Assembly (NCBI GenBank): GCA_000697355.1 | Contig: JNEN01001225.1 | Coordinates: 141,502 to 205,501, forward strand | Direction of reading: 5' to 3' | Length of the DNA: 64,000 nt | Source of the DNA: Syncephalastrum monosporum B8922 | Lineage: Eukaryota; Mucoromycota; Mucoromycetes; Mucorales; Syncephalastraceae | In this document: in pieces, positions 23,601 through 35,068 of the stretch | Layout of the letters: each line of letters starts with the position of its first letter | Position numbering within the stretch: position 1 is the stretch's first letter | Position numbers and translations under genes: made by a program | Notes under the pieces: generated by a model | The model's input: only the letters and a program-made list of their open reading frames with translations | Databases searched by the model: none | Told to the model about the DNA's origin: nothing

Positions 23601-24111
23601 AAAAGGGTTTGTACGACAATTCACCAAAAAAGCAACTCAATAATGAAATGGGATATATATATAGTACCCTGTTTTGTACGTCGCCACGATGTTGATGGGT
23701 ATTAACCCGCAGATGCCCACCACGCTCATTACGAGGAAGAGACGCCGTAGCAGCCGCAGAAACCGTAGAAACATGACAGCATCGAACCCAATGCGATCCA
23801 TTAAAAAGTCGTCCTTGGCCTGCATCACTGGTCGGATCCAATCAAACCACCCCGGTCCAATGGCAGGCGGTCGCTCACTATGGGATGCAATGGGTCAGAA
23901 TACAACAGTATGCGGTAGGTAGGTCTTACTTTTCGGTAGAAAACTTGAATTTGGGGGCATAAACAAGTGTGTGGCGTGGGCGCAGGAAGCTAAAGCCGGC
24001 GAGGACGGCAAGAGAAATTCCCAGATTGATCCCGAGCTGGGTAGCCATGGCCTTGACCGTCAATTCGGCATCTTGTTCCTTTTGGCTTTGAAAAGAAACG
24101 TAGACACTCAT
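20646..24111 (-). CDS. CSC1/OSCA/TMEM63-type calcium-permeable cation channel
   Basis: Osmosensitive or mechanosensitive cation channel of the DUF221 family. Four exons, 24111-23930, 23877-23668, 23575-23163 and 23098-20646, give 1085 aa. The N-terminus carries the late-exocytosis region: TM0 with LAGFSFLRPRHTLVYAPK, then GFDAVMFLRFLRLLRRLF and TM2. A cytosolic RRM-like loop follows (SLLLHNLP onwards, ending in a coiled-coil stretch). The pore region begins at DLVWPNLPLDDKKRAAKRW, with the usual TM3-TM10 block. The last 330 residues are an acidic and Ser/Arg-rich cytosolic tail (EEEEEED and RRRA blocks) longer than in yeast CSC1. An in-frame ATG at 24039 is an alternative start. Confidence 0.9.
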
Positions 24112-25340
24112 CAACAAATTAACAAATCAGCAAAGAGGCAAAAACGCTGAAGCAAGGTGGAAAAGAAAGGGAAGAAGGTAAAAATAGGGTTGAGTGTTAA
24201 GCAGAAAGATAATAAATGCTTGTTGCCGGCCGTCAATGGTGGAACAACGTGGTACAAGCAAAAAATAAAAAAAGGTCCAAAATGGAAGAGCGCGCACACA
24301 GGGACCCTTAATTCTACTTTTCTCTTTTTTTTTTCATTCCGCTTATTGACCACAGATTGTCACGCAGAAATAAAGTATGATTGTTCCCAGAGCTCACATA
24401 CAGCGTAGCATTTCATATTATTATATTAAATGCGCTAGGTCGTATGTATGCATACTGATTTGCAGACAGGCAGTGTATTATATTGGCACAGCTTGTACCT
24501 GCTGCAGTTTCTGCTGACACTTTTTCCTAGACTCAAGCACTTCTCATACATTCTTTCCAGCAAGAATCAGTTTTAACCAACGGTCTTCTCTGCGTACCCT
24601 AACCTTGCACTTAGCATCACGCCTCGGGCAATATATGCCTGCCGAATCTTATCTCTTTGTTGTCGGTTCACCAGCTTATGGTACACAAAATCCATCGCAA
24701 ACATAGCTTTTGTCCCACAAAGACTTTTACTACATCTTTGATTGGCCACTGTCTTGATCTCGGTTCTGCTCTTTCTGATTAGCTTTGGAGACAGATCTAT
24801 CGCTGATTTAGTGCAGAGAGGGAAAAGGGTCTCTATCTTTCTGTCAACGGCACGTGGTAGCTGAAATTCTCGATATCACGCGACAGCCCCGCTGCCTCGT
24901 CTGAGTCTAGCGAGGCAATCGCTAAAGTTGTCCTTAATGTCAGCACTTGAAACCCACACCATAATAAACTTGGTGACCCTGAGATACAGCAAGCATGCAT
25001 CCATTCACATAGCTCTGCTCACTTGTTCGCCATTAGTTCAGGTCAAGGTCGCACGCGTTGAGGGTGGTGATCTGTGCCGAGTGCCTTGTTGTAGATTAGG
25101 ACATAAAGGATGCCAGAGAATATCTCAACTGATTTACCAGTATAACAAAAGCTAACGCTCCATAAGCTCATTTTCTTTTGTATCTACCGCGCCCTTTAGG
25201 CTGCTTTTCATTGTAGAACGGATGGCGTTGTACCTGGGTGCATCAAAGCGGGGTTTCAATTGCGAGAAAGTCTCATGAAAAGGACAGCGAGGCACTGCCG
25301 CTCTCTTTCATACGGTGTCCCTATTTGCAGTGCGTCCAGA
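24112..25340. other. Divergent intergenic region, no gene seen
   Basis: 1.2 kb between the channel and ASK1 starts, with no sustained coding frame, tRNA-like B box or repeat apparent. The part just upstream of 25340 reads open but lacks a recognisable protein. Confidence 0.5.
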
Positions 25341-26616
25341 ATGTCAGACCCAAGCACAATGACGGAGGAGGAGCTGGACGCCGAACTGGAGCGATTAGAT
25401 CAGAACATCACCTTTGCTTTGTTGGAGACAGACCAAAACTTTGCGAAAGCAAATCAGATCGTGGCAGAAAAGATCATCCCCGAAGTCGACCGTTTCACGC
25501 AAGCAAGCTCGCAAGTGCGCAAGGGCAACGAGGTATGCCACGTGTACGACGCGTCACTGGTACAAGTGATTGACTCGAGATTAGCTCTGGAGCCATTTCT
25601 TCCAAATGTTGCAAGATCAACCCCCTGTACGCGCACGACCATCGTATGCTGAATTGGATCCGTCTGATCAGGATTCGACGAGCAGCAACAGCCTGCGACC
25701 TATGGCCTTGCGACGACCTGAACTCAACATGGAAGCATTATCCGATATCTCGTCGATCGCAGGCCACAAGGACAAATCCAAGGGCAAGCGCGCGATGAAC
25801 TCGACGCCTTTCCTCAACCGCACCTTCGTGAGTGACTCGACGAGTGACACGGCCTTGGAAGAAGAGCGCCGTCGTCGTCGATCGTCACCACCCCGCACCA
25901 TCCCTTTCCGACCTTCTCCAGACGAGATCCTCAAAACACCACGACGCGAAGCGGCCAAGATGCTTGCCGACGACCTGATGCATACTGCGGGCGCGCCGAG
26001 CTCAGACTCATCATCGTCTGCTTCCATCGTGCGCCCGGACAAGACGACCAAGGACGACGAGAAATACTGGACGCAATCCGACGATGCACATGGTTTTGAG
26101 GCCATGATGCAGCAGCGCCGACAGACCGCCGACTTCTCGCCGTTTCCGAACACCCCCACCACGCAACGCGTTCTCGAAAATTACCAGACCGATTTCACGC
26201 GCAAGCGACCCTGGCCCGAGGAAGAGCGTGACGGGGAGGAGGACCAAGACAAGAGCGTAGGTGCTTACGAGTTTTCGCAGGTGATGCAGCCGTCTGCCTT
26301 GCTCGACGAGCAGCGACAAGACCACAGTCTGTCGAGCAACATTAGCATGATCTCCGGCCAATCTGGGCAGGTGCCACGTCGCTTTGATCTTCAATACTTC
26401 CCCGAGACGTTCCGGACGCCGCCAAACTCGACCGAGCTCATCGGCGTGTACACTATCTTCCAAGAATGCGTGGGCCAGCTTGTCACGAAAGACCAGATCG
26501 TGGGCCAGATGAAGCCGGTGCACCCAGACAAGGTGGGCGTTCTCATCGATCTGCTCGTGCGTCGCAAGTATGTGAAACGCGTCGACTCGGCGGGGGGCTG
26601 GACCCTGCGCCATTAA
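25341..26616 (+). CDS. ASK1: DASH/DAM1 complex subunit Ask1
   Basis: Kinetochore-microtubule coupling subunit. Exons 25341-25532 and 25585-26616 (407 aa), in phase. The conserved core is at the N-terminus: ELERLDQNITFALLETDQNF, ANQIVAEKIIPEVDRF, then LWSHFFQ right after the intron. The middle is disordered, with Ser/Pro sites and STPF-like motifs suited to CDK control. The last 70 residues form a compact predicted fold (GVYTIFQECVGQLVTKDQI through VLIDLLVRRKYVKRV) resembling a small winged helix. The protein is longer than the yeast one. Start chosen at the first ATG before the conserved block. Confidence 0.85.
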
Positions 26617-26910
26617 AAGTACACTGTAATTATCTCTACTTCTGTTTGCTCTATCACCGCATGTATATATAAAAAGATGGAAAAGGCATGAGTGGGATAG
26701 GCCTTTCTATTTCTGAACTTGAGATGCCATGCCATGCCTTCCGTGCCCAATCAAAGGCACTTGAACATGCAAATTCAACGTCCGCCAGGGACGACCGTGC
26801 GCGCGCTCTGGCCTTGTCTGAAGGTGAAGGCGACAAGTAGTAGGATCTTCCCTTTTAAACCGACGCAAGGTACGGATGGCCATAAAAATGGGAAAAAAGA
26901 CATGATGAAT

Positions 26911-26953
26911 TGACGGATGGATGAATGGATGCATTCGATGGATGGATGGATAG
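26911..26953 (+). repeat. Imperfect GGAT tandem repeat in the uL11 leader
   Basis: About ten imperfect ATGG/GATG units end exactly at the start codon at 26954, so several near-ATG triplets surround the true start. ATG sits inside a repeat likely to slip. Confidence 0.7.
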
Positions 26954-27725
26954 ATGCCTCCGAAATTCGATCCTAGTGAGGTGAAGATCATCTACCTCCG
27001 TGCTACTGGTAATTATACTTTTGCAACGATCTTGAATGGAATGGAATGGACGCTTGGAACTTATGCATCGATTCCATAGGTGGTGAACTGGCTGCTTCGT
27101 CTGCCCTTGGTACGTCCTTATAAACGACATTATGAACAGACGTATACAAAAACAGTTACCAACACACGTGTTACGTTACGTTTTCCTGATCACCCACAGC
27201 TCCCAAGATCGGTCCCCTTGGTCTGTCGCCTAAGAAGGTCGGCGAAGACATCCAAAAGGGCACCAAGGAGTGGAAGGGTCTTCGCGTCACCGTCCAATTG
27301 ACGATCCAGAATCGTCAGGCTAAAGTTGCTGTTGTTCCCTCTGCTTCGTCGCTGGTGATCAAGGCTCTGAAGGAGCCCCCGCGTGATCGCAAGAAGGACA
27401 AGAATGTCAAGCACACCGGCAACATTTCCCTCGACGACGTTATCGAGATTGCCCGCACCATGCGCTACAAGTCGTTTGCGCGTGAGCTGTCCGGCACCGT
27501 CAAGGAGATCCTCGGCACTGCTCAGTCTGTCGGCTGCACTGTCGACGGTCAGAACCCCCGCGACCTCTGCAAGGCCATCGATGCCGGTGAGGTCGAGATT
27601 CCTGTAAGTGATTGAGCCTTGGATCTTTTTCGCTGATTGAATACGATATGCTAATGATGGGTTTATTTCGTTTCATTCTCTGCTTTCTTCTTCTTATGTG
27701 CGATGGGTTCTTTCAGGAGAAATAA
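26954..27725 (+). CDS. RPL12: 60S ribosomal protein uL11 (L12)
   Basis: Component of the ribosomal stalk base and GTPase centre. Exons 26954-27008, 27080-27109, 27200-27603 and 27717-27725 give 165 aa, the standard eukaryotic length. The start [17 protein letters not shown] is followed by [20 protein letters not shown] and [20 protein letters not shown]. The C-terminal RNA-binding half has [13 protein letters not shown] and [15 protein letters not shown]. The last exon encodes only GAG AAA and the stop. The N-terminal P-P-K, after Met removal, fits the consensus of Tae1/NTMT methyltransferases, and such an enzyme is encoded convergently 8 bp away. Confidence 0.97.
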
Positions 27726-27733
27726 ACGTTATG

Positions 27734-28657
27734 CTACACTTGCGGTTGAAGGATATACCTAATATAATGCAAAAATGGTTGGAACAAGAGAGGCAAACAA
27801 ACAAGCAAGCGGATGTGTGCAGAACTTACATGCGGACGGTGAATAAGCCTGCAGGCAGGCCTTGCTGGATATCTTCTTTGATGAGAGTGAGTCCAGCCTT
27901 TGCAAAAATACGCTTCAATGCATCGTCGGGCCTACAGAGTCAGACAGACAGACAGACAGACACAGACAGACAGTGAGCGATGATTGATTGCATGACAATG
28001 GATTGCATGAAATTAATGGCTGGGCTGACGGCGTACCTTGTGACACTGCTATCCTCTTCATCGACCACATAGTCTTTAGAGGAGTTGTTTTCCTTAACAC
28101 CAATCAAGCCGCCTGGTTTGAGGCCGGCAGCGCACCGCCTGAAGAAAGCGACGAGGTCGTCGTCCGTGAGGTGGCCAAGCACCCACTGGCACCAGATGAG
28201 ATCGTATTTGCCAGGAGCTGGTGTGAAGTCCTGGAGACCCATGCACAGAATGTCGCCGACTTTGCCTGATTGTTGCTCGGCTTGAAGATCGCGACGGGCT
28301 TGCTCGCAAAAGTTGGGAGCCTGTTCGACGAGGTCGACTTTGTCAAACCGTTTTAAAAGCATGTTTTTTGTCACGCGTCCGATGCCTGCTCCACAGTCGC
28401 AGGCGTATCCGTTGGCGACGGGAACGTCTTGCAGAAACTTGAGCGACCCGCGCGTGTCAATCGGATCCACCGTGGCAAAACCGCCCAGCATGCCATTCAC
28501 AGTGGGCGACACAGCCGTCCAGTATTTCTGGGCATTGCTGTACCACTCCGGCTGGTCCATCAGCTGGAGATGGTCTTCGTCCTTTCTAAGTCCCTGCGAA
28601 CATCGTCAGGCAAACAGGAGCCATAGATTCATTCAATATAAATCTTACGATCGCCAT
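27734..28657 (-). CDS. TAE1: Protein N-terminal alpha-methyltransferase (NTM1/Tae1/NTMT1)
   Basis: SAM-dependent enzyme that methylates the alpha-amine of proteins beginning (Met)-X-P-K/R; in yeast it modifies uL11 and eS25. Exons, 5' to 3': 28657-28649, 28593-28037, 27931-27830, 27758-27734; 230 aa, all in phase. The first exon encodes only MAI. WYSNAQKYWTAVSPTVNGMLGG is the family's substrate-binding N-terminus. CDCGAGIGRVTKNML is SAM motif I, VDLVEQAPNFCEQAR the ribose-binding loop, and YDLIWCQWVLGHLTDDDL the conserved WxQWxxGHLTD segment. GGLIGVKEN and a C-terminal VRMYILQPQV follow. Its stop is 8 bp from the uL11 stop on the opposite strand, so the transcripts must overlap. Confidence 0.93.
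27941..27973. repeat. CAGA microsatellite in the NTM1 intron
   Basis: Tandem CAGA units interrupted once, inside the intron spanning 27932-28036. Confidence 0.85.
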
Positions 28658-30275
28658 AAGAGAAAAGCTTTTATTATTCTCGTGCTCTCGTAGCGCAGCA
28701 ATTGAGTCCGCTCGAATGATTTGCCCTCGTATTTTCAACATCTGCTCCTACGTACTTCCCATATAAGCCAGTTAGGCGCATAGCCATTGTACACATAGAC
28801 GTGTCATTCTTCTAAGAAGGATAAGCTGTGAAGCAAAGCGTCTTCCTCTCCTGTGATGAAGCACTATTCCTTTCAATGCTGGGCCGAAAGGCGTCGAAGA
28901 TAGACGGTCTGAAAATGAATGCGCGATAGATGCAAATAATGTATTAACCTGTCATGCTTATCATTCTTGACTACTTGAGGAATAAGCACATAGGTGGTAC
29001 AGGCTAGAAAATAAGAAGAAGACATATACAGGTATTTTCTGTAGAAGACAGACTAGCCCAGACCAGTGGCAGAAGGACATGAAGGAAACGCGTTTGTCTC
29101 TATTGCCCTTGTTAATTTAGTTTGTAGTCACCATCTTGTATCAGTGTACTGTCAGAAGGAAGATTAAGCAGGCGAGAAAAAGTGCATCGCCTTCTCATGA
29201 AAAAAACATGTTTTGGTAGACTGCCATGCGCTTACATAGGTTCAATGCATCAATGGGCAATGTGGTTTGAAAAAAAAAAAGCTTTCAAAAAGAGATCGAC
29301 ATCCATACGCCTTCTATCAGCTACTGAGAAAGCTACTTGCATTTTCACACACGATAGCGTCATGCGCTAACCCAATCGTCGGCGCGTTCTAGCTGGGCTT
29401 CGACAGGATCTTCAGTGCGATAAAGCATGGTCAACTTTGATGATCACGAGTGTATCACATTTCGCGGAACAGAGAGGCGGCGTAACTCGCTATCCAGGCA
29501 ACGTTTTCTCACCCCATGCTATATCATTGACATATACATGAACCCATAGACGCGTGTCAACGATTTACAAGTCGGCTTTTAAAGCTCTGTGATAGACTCA
29601 CAAAGCGGTAGATGCGCCAGTAAGAAAAACGCAAACAATATATATACTTCCATCAGCATATACAGTAGTAACATATCTACCGACCGTTATCAGAGCTAAT
29701 ATATGCCTTAACTTCTTGGTCTCAATGATATTTTTTCTGCCTCTTGCACAAGATAGCATAGTAATGCAACAACGTGGACTTGGTCGTTCTACAATGTGTC
29801 TCTTCAAGTCCAATTAATCTGTTTCGACTCTGAGTCTCATTCATTTCGGCTCGTTCCAACGTTGATCTTCTACTTTTTGTCCTTGCGCATCGGCTCCATC
29901 TTATTGATATACACCTCTGATATTCCCGTCCTTACCCCTTGGTTTCTCTTTTTTGCCACGCACCCTTCCGAAAGGTGAGGGGTATCACATGCCAAAAGCA
30001 TCAGATGTTCACTAGCCGATTAACACTTCCCTTTATCCAGCCGCGACACTCTAGCTTGTGTTTCTGGGTGTGCATGTCTTGCGCAAAACGTATTGCCAGG
30101 CGAGGCAGCAGTGAGAATATGGAGGATGGCGACAGTTGACTGGACAGCAGTGGCAGATCTGCATTTGGAAAAGGCTGAAAATTTAACCGTTGCTAGGTCA
30201 ATCAAGACAAAAAAGACAGGACACGACGGGTTAAGGTTTTACGATCGCGACACTCTTTTGCTTTTCTATATTGAA
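28658..30275. other. Divergent intergenic region between NTM1 and KEX1
   Basis: 1.6 kb. A possible isolated minus-strand first exon at 29372-29428 reads MLYRTEDPVEAQLERADDW and ends at a GTTAGC donor, but no continuation was found. Otherwise nothing is supported. Confidence 0.45.
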
Positions 30276-33200
30276 ATGAGCTCCAGACTGTGGAGCCGAA
30301 CCTTCCTAGGGTGGCTCAGTATAGCCACCTTCTTCATCTCCAGATCAGCTGCTCAGACAGGTTTTTATATCTATCTTTGTTGTCGTCTACCATTCGCTCA
30401 TCGTTTTTAAATTAAGCCGATCAGTATCTGGTCACATCCCTGCCTGGTCTGAGCGAGAGCAGCCTCAAACAATATGCAGGGTACGACAACAGAATGCTAT
30501 TTACCCCTTGTCACCACCTGTCTTTGCTATCACGATATGTATATTGACTGGTATCGTACAGACACATCGAGGTGGCACCTGAAACGAACGGCAATATCTT
30601 CTTCTGGATGATTGAGCAAACCCGTACCACCGCGCCCGAAAAACTGGTATCCTCTACTGTTGTTGATAATGAAATTATGCCAATATTAATCCAAAAAACG
30701 GTAGATTATCTGGTTGAATGGTGGACCAGGATGCTCGAGGTACCGTTACCACGGCAGAAGCAGTAATGTCCGCCATGGCAATTTCTAATGCATGACTTAT
30801 ATAGCATGGACGGTCTCTTTCTCGAAAATGGTCCTTTCCGCGTCAATCCGGACTTGACCTTAAACACCACGGTCGGCGGCTGGCATGAATATGCGACTGT
30901 TGCCTTTGGTGCGCCGTCTCCGTTTCGTTTCCTTATAGTACTAAGACCTTACTTTTTCTACCCTCTGTAGTTGATCAACCTGTGGGCACTGGCTTTAGCT
31001 TTGCTGACCTAGAAACGGGATACATGCATAATTTGACACAGGCAAGTCTGTTCCACGCTGCCTTACATCTTTACTTATATTCAAGATAGGCTGCAGACGA
31101 ATTCACTTTGTTCCTCGACAAGTTCCTGACCGTTTTCCCTGACCTCCAAGGTCGGGACGTAAGTGACGTGGGTAGAAATAGGTGTCCAATATCTGATGTC
31201 GTGTTAGATGTATCTTGCTGGCGAGAGCTTCGCAGGAACTTACATCCCTTATTTCGCGACCCGGATGCTAGACTTGAACCAGCGAGGACAGACAGATTAC
31301 AATCTGAAAGGTGTTGCTATTGGTAACGGCTGGATCTCCCCGAAGCATCAGGTAAAAAAAAAATCTTTCCAAGGTCTGTCTGGACATACGGCTCACTAGA
31401 AATTGTAGTACGATGCCTATTACGACTTTGCTCTTCAGAACGACCTGCTTTCTCCCTCGTACAAGGTCAGTTTTTGCAAAAGGCCCGCACAGTCTCTTCT
31501 TCATTTCATTTTCTTACCCAAGATACAGACCTATGCTGAGAGCAACCTCGAGCAGTGTCACAATAAGCAAAAAGAGTTAGGCATTCGTATTAATGAAAAG
31601 GCGTGTGAGAGCATTTTGCAGGCGATCATGGACGACTCTGTGCACGAGTAAGTAGCAGGACCTATTTCGAGAAGCATGCCTGCTGAAATTCCGTACAGAA
31701 AGGATGGCGAAAAGTATTGCATCAACCAATACGACATTCGACTCAAGGATGAACCGGCCGGGGACTGCGGCTCTACGTGGCCTCATGAACTAGAGGATGT
31801 AACAACCTATTTGCGGGTATGGACGGACAAGGGCTTGTGTTGCAAACAAAAAGAATGGAAATGGAATATTGACATATCTGTACACCTTTCAGCAAGATAG
31901 CTTGGTCGAGGCTGTCCATGCAAGCAAGCAAGCCGTGGGCTGGACCGAGTGTTCTCGTGCCGTGGGTAATAATCTGAGTGGGAACAAAGACGCTCCAAGC
32001 TTTGATGTAGGTTCTTGCGACTGCTTTCTACTTACCTCGACTGATCCCCAAAGAAAAATTTAGCTGCTCCCGGGTCTGCTTGAAGAGATCCCGGTCCTCC
32101 TGTTCAGGTAAGGAATAACGGACGTTTCAACATGGTTTGTGGACTGATTTTATCTTATTCCCGCGCCATGCGTCGATATCTTCTCAGTGGTGACAAAGAC
32201 TTGATCTGTAATTACCTTGGCACCGAGTACCTCATCGGTAACATGACCTGGAACGGTGCACAGGGATTTGGGGTAACGCAAGATAGACAAGCGAAGGAAG
32301 AAGAAAGAAAAAAGTGGATCGCTGACACGGATTTTTAAAACTCACAGGATTCCACAAAGAAGCAAGGCTGGTACATTGACGACGTCGAGGTGGGCTCGTA
32401 CCGGGAGTCACGCAACCTGACGTTCGTCCTGATCAGTGACGGAAGCCACATGGTGCCCTACGACAAGCCTGTCGAGACGCGAGACATGATCAATCGATTT
32501 ATGGGCGTCGGAGACAACACAATCAATGGCAACCCGAGCTGGGTTGGGGATACCAAGCCTTCGACAAGTACGTCGTCTTCCTCTGCATCGACCGAAACGG
32601 ACCTTGCCCATGATGACGAAGATCTGGGTGACAATATTGAGCAAAAGCCGGCTGGAGAGACGGAGGAGCAGGAAGGTTCCGGGAAGGACGATGAATGGGC
32701 GCAGTACTACAGCTGGTAAGACTTTGTGATACCCCACACTGTGAGCAAGTGGCTCAAGTTTGTTCAATCTATTTTCAGGGGCACGTCGGCTCTCATCGTG
32801 GTCATTCTCTTCGCCGCCATTGCTGGCTATTGTTTCTATCGATCACGCAAGAGCCGCAGCAGCGACGATTATGACTATCGCACCAAGCCTTCCACCGGAT
32901 GGTTTGCTGGCCTCCTTGGCTTCTTGGGTCGCAACAAACGGACTAAGAACAAGCTCCGACTAGGCGACCAAGATGATACAAATGAATTGTTCGTGCCTTT
33001 TTTATTTGCGTGTGCTAGATCACTCACTCGTATTTTAGGGACGAGCTTGTCATCGAAACGCCCACTCTATTTGCAGCCGAGGACTACTCCGACCAGGACC
33101 ATACGCCGCCGCGTACCGCCAGCCCTTCCGCGCAACAGCAGACAAACGCGCCTAAAGCATCCACGCGATTCGCCATAGCAGACGGAGAGGAGAGTGACGA

Positions 33201-33294
33201 CGACTTTGATGATTTCGCAGAGTGGGACGAGGATGACAGTGCAGCTAATGAGACCACGCCAGCAGTTAAAAAGAAGGACGGCAAAAAGGAGTAA
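30276..33294 (+). CDS. KEX1: Kex1-type serine carboxypeptidase, Golgi membrane
   Basis: Removes C-terminal Lys/Arg from peptides cut by Kex2 in the late Golgi. Seventeen exons: 30276-30360, 30417-30480, 30562-30646, 30705-30739, 30805-30908, 30971-31041, 31090-31158, 31208-31351, 31409-31465, 31523-31647, 31699-31816, 31893-32006, 32064-32107, 32188-32272, 32348-32715, 32779-32988, 33039-33294; 677 aa. A signal peptide ([14 protein letters not shown]) is followed by [24 protein letters not shown], and the nucleophile in AGESFAGTY (S178). Catalytic Asp is in SGDKDLICN (D376) and His in [10 protein letters not shown] (H434). An acidic Ser-rich stalk leads to one TM segment (about 524-543) and an acidic cytosolic tail, the Kex1 architecture. 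The sixth intron (31042-31089) has a GC donor. Confidence 0.95.
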
Positions 33295-33423
33295 AAAATA
33301 TAACAGAGAAAAAAAAAGAGAGAGGTAAAGAGATGGAAAGACGGTCTCACGCAGAAGTATAGAGCACGTCATATCATTCCATTCATCTGCAGTATGTAAT
33401 AGATCGATCTATGTTTTTTTTTA

Positions 33424-33801
33424 TTATTTTTTATAAGGATGGGCATGGGACTGAAACGGTTTTTCAGCAGCACGTTTCATACGCGAAAAGAAATGACCTA
33501 GTAAGCTACTTGCGCGTTTCTGTTGCTGCTTTGTTGTCTCAGCTGGAGGTAGATTATCTATCCACTGGAGCAATTGATGGTCGTCGGGGGTGAGGTTGAC
33601 CTTTTCGCGCAAATGGGATAGAGTAGACGCGACACAAGAATGGCGTCGATGCATACTAAGCTGTCGATCCTCTTCGGTAAGACATTCGCGTGGCCAGTCA
33701 AAGGGGGAAGGCGGCTTCTTGCTTGGGCTGTGGCAGGTCAGCTTGGGTGTGGGTGATGCGGAAGGAAACAGAAGAACGGGCGACGGTGAGTTGGAAGTCA
33801 T
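33424..33801 (-). CDS. Hypothetical small basic protein
   Basis: Single open frame of 125 aa from the ATG at 33801. It has a Ser/Pro-rich N-terminus (SPSPVLLFPSASPTP), a central FDWPRECLTEEDRQLSMHRR segment and a helical part (LSHLREKVNLTPDDHQLLQW), and it ends Lys-rich. An ATG at 33888 in the same frame would add 29 residues. I recognise no family. It is tail to tail with KEX1, 130 bp apart. The mix of charged helices and low-complexity Ser/Pro looks coding, but homology is unseen. Confidence 0.45.
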   Translation of the reverse strand: MTSNSPSPVLLFPSASPTPKLTCHSPSKKPPSPFDWPRECLTEEDRQLSMHRRHSCVASTLSHLREKVNLTPDDHQLLQWIDNLPPAETTKQQQKRASSLLGHFFSRMKRAAEKPFQSHAHPYKK

Positions 33802-34200
33802 GTATACGGGCCAATTTAATTGCGTGTTTGTGCGTACGTTGTGATGGGTGAAAGAAGTGCAAAAAAAAAGGAGGAGTGTGTCGGCCATCAAATTTATTGC
33901 GTGTTGCGTGTTATGTTATATTCTGACAATCGCTATTGTTACATTCATGAAAGCATGACAGAGGACATACCCGCATCAAAACACATGATGTGTCATACAG
34001 AGGGTGAAGGTTTGATCGCTTACTTTATTTGGGCTGTATTTTAAACCGTGATAAACTGTTGCCAGTCAGCGCACACCTTGGCAGAGTCACATCATTCATG
34101 CGCAATCCGCAAAAAAGTCCGAGAATAACGCTAAGGCCATACCAAACAAGAGTGGCTTTATACAGTACATACCACTGCCGTATACCCCCACCAAACCTTC

Positions 34201-35068
34201 ATGAGCCAAACTGCGACTCATCTTCAACTGGTCGTGCGAGCCGGTCCTTCTCTCGACAAGCTTCAGGCGGTCCCAATCAACAATGACGCTGAGCCAGTCA
34301 AGGTCCAATCCCCTTCGTTCGACGGCCATGTCTATGTGCGTGTGCGAGGGCACGCACCCGAATCAAAGTACTTTGACAAACGAGACGACACCTTTTGTGT
34401 TGCCGTCGCAGGTCGCTTCCTCACGCCTCACCTGACTGCAGACGACATTCTGTTCGGCAACCAGTTCGAGCGTCCCCTCAAGCTGCCCACCGGGTCTTCC
34501 ATCGCAGTTCGGTTTGCGCAGTGGTACGATCCAGGTTTGCAGGCTGACTTGTACAATCAACGACCGGCGGCATTCAGCCCGCTGATTGTGACCATGAACC
34601 GGCTTTACGTGAAAAAGGACGTGCCGGGCGACGTCATTGCAGCCCCGCTTGAAGAAGATGTGACCGACCTCTCGTTTGATCTGCGCCAACCCAAGGACCG
34701 CAAGTCTTTCTTTTCCGCCCCTCAGACCCGTCAAGCAGTCGATATCTCGTCTGACTACACTTGGGCTATGGAGTTTGCGAACCCCTACATTGACTTCAAT
34801 AAGGTACCGCTGTGTGCCTATCATCATCAAACAACTCATTTGTATGCTTTTTTTTGTCAGTGCACTGTCAAGTTACCTGGATTCGAGATCAATGTTCTGC
34901 AGTACTGGGATGGACAGGTATATGAGGAAGCTGCTTATACATCCTACTGACTTTTGTATCGTCATGGACACATAGCCACTCCGTTACTATGCCAAATCGC
35001 GCGATGATAGCACCATATTCTTTATCGTTGAGTTTGACTTGTTCAACCCCACCACACAAGCGTCATAG
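34201..35068 (+). CDS. DUF1769-family protein
   Basis: Conserved fungal protein of unknown biochemical role. Exons 34201-34803, 34861-34917 and 34976-35068 give 250 aa in phase. Family marks are FCVAVAGRFLTPHLTADDIL, FGNQFERPLKLPTGSSIAV, AFSPLIVTMNRLYV, and a C-terminus with LPGFEINVLQYWDGQ-PLRYYAKSR and a final FFIVEFDLF. The whole protein is one beta-rich domain without signal peptide or membrane segment. Start chosen at the ATG after a pyrimidine-rich leader. Confidence 0.8.

Noticed and set aside
29372..29428. Isolated minus-strand exon-like segment ending at a GTTAGC donor
   Set aside because: It looks like a first exon, but I could find no in-phase continuation downstream, so it is not annotated as a gene.
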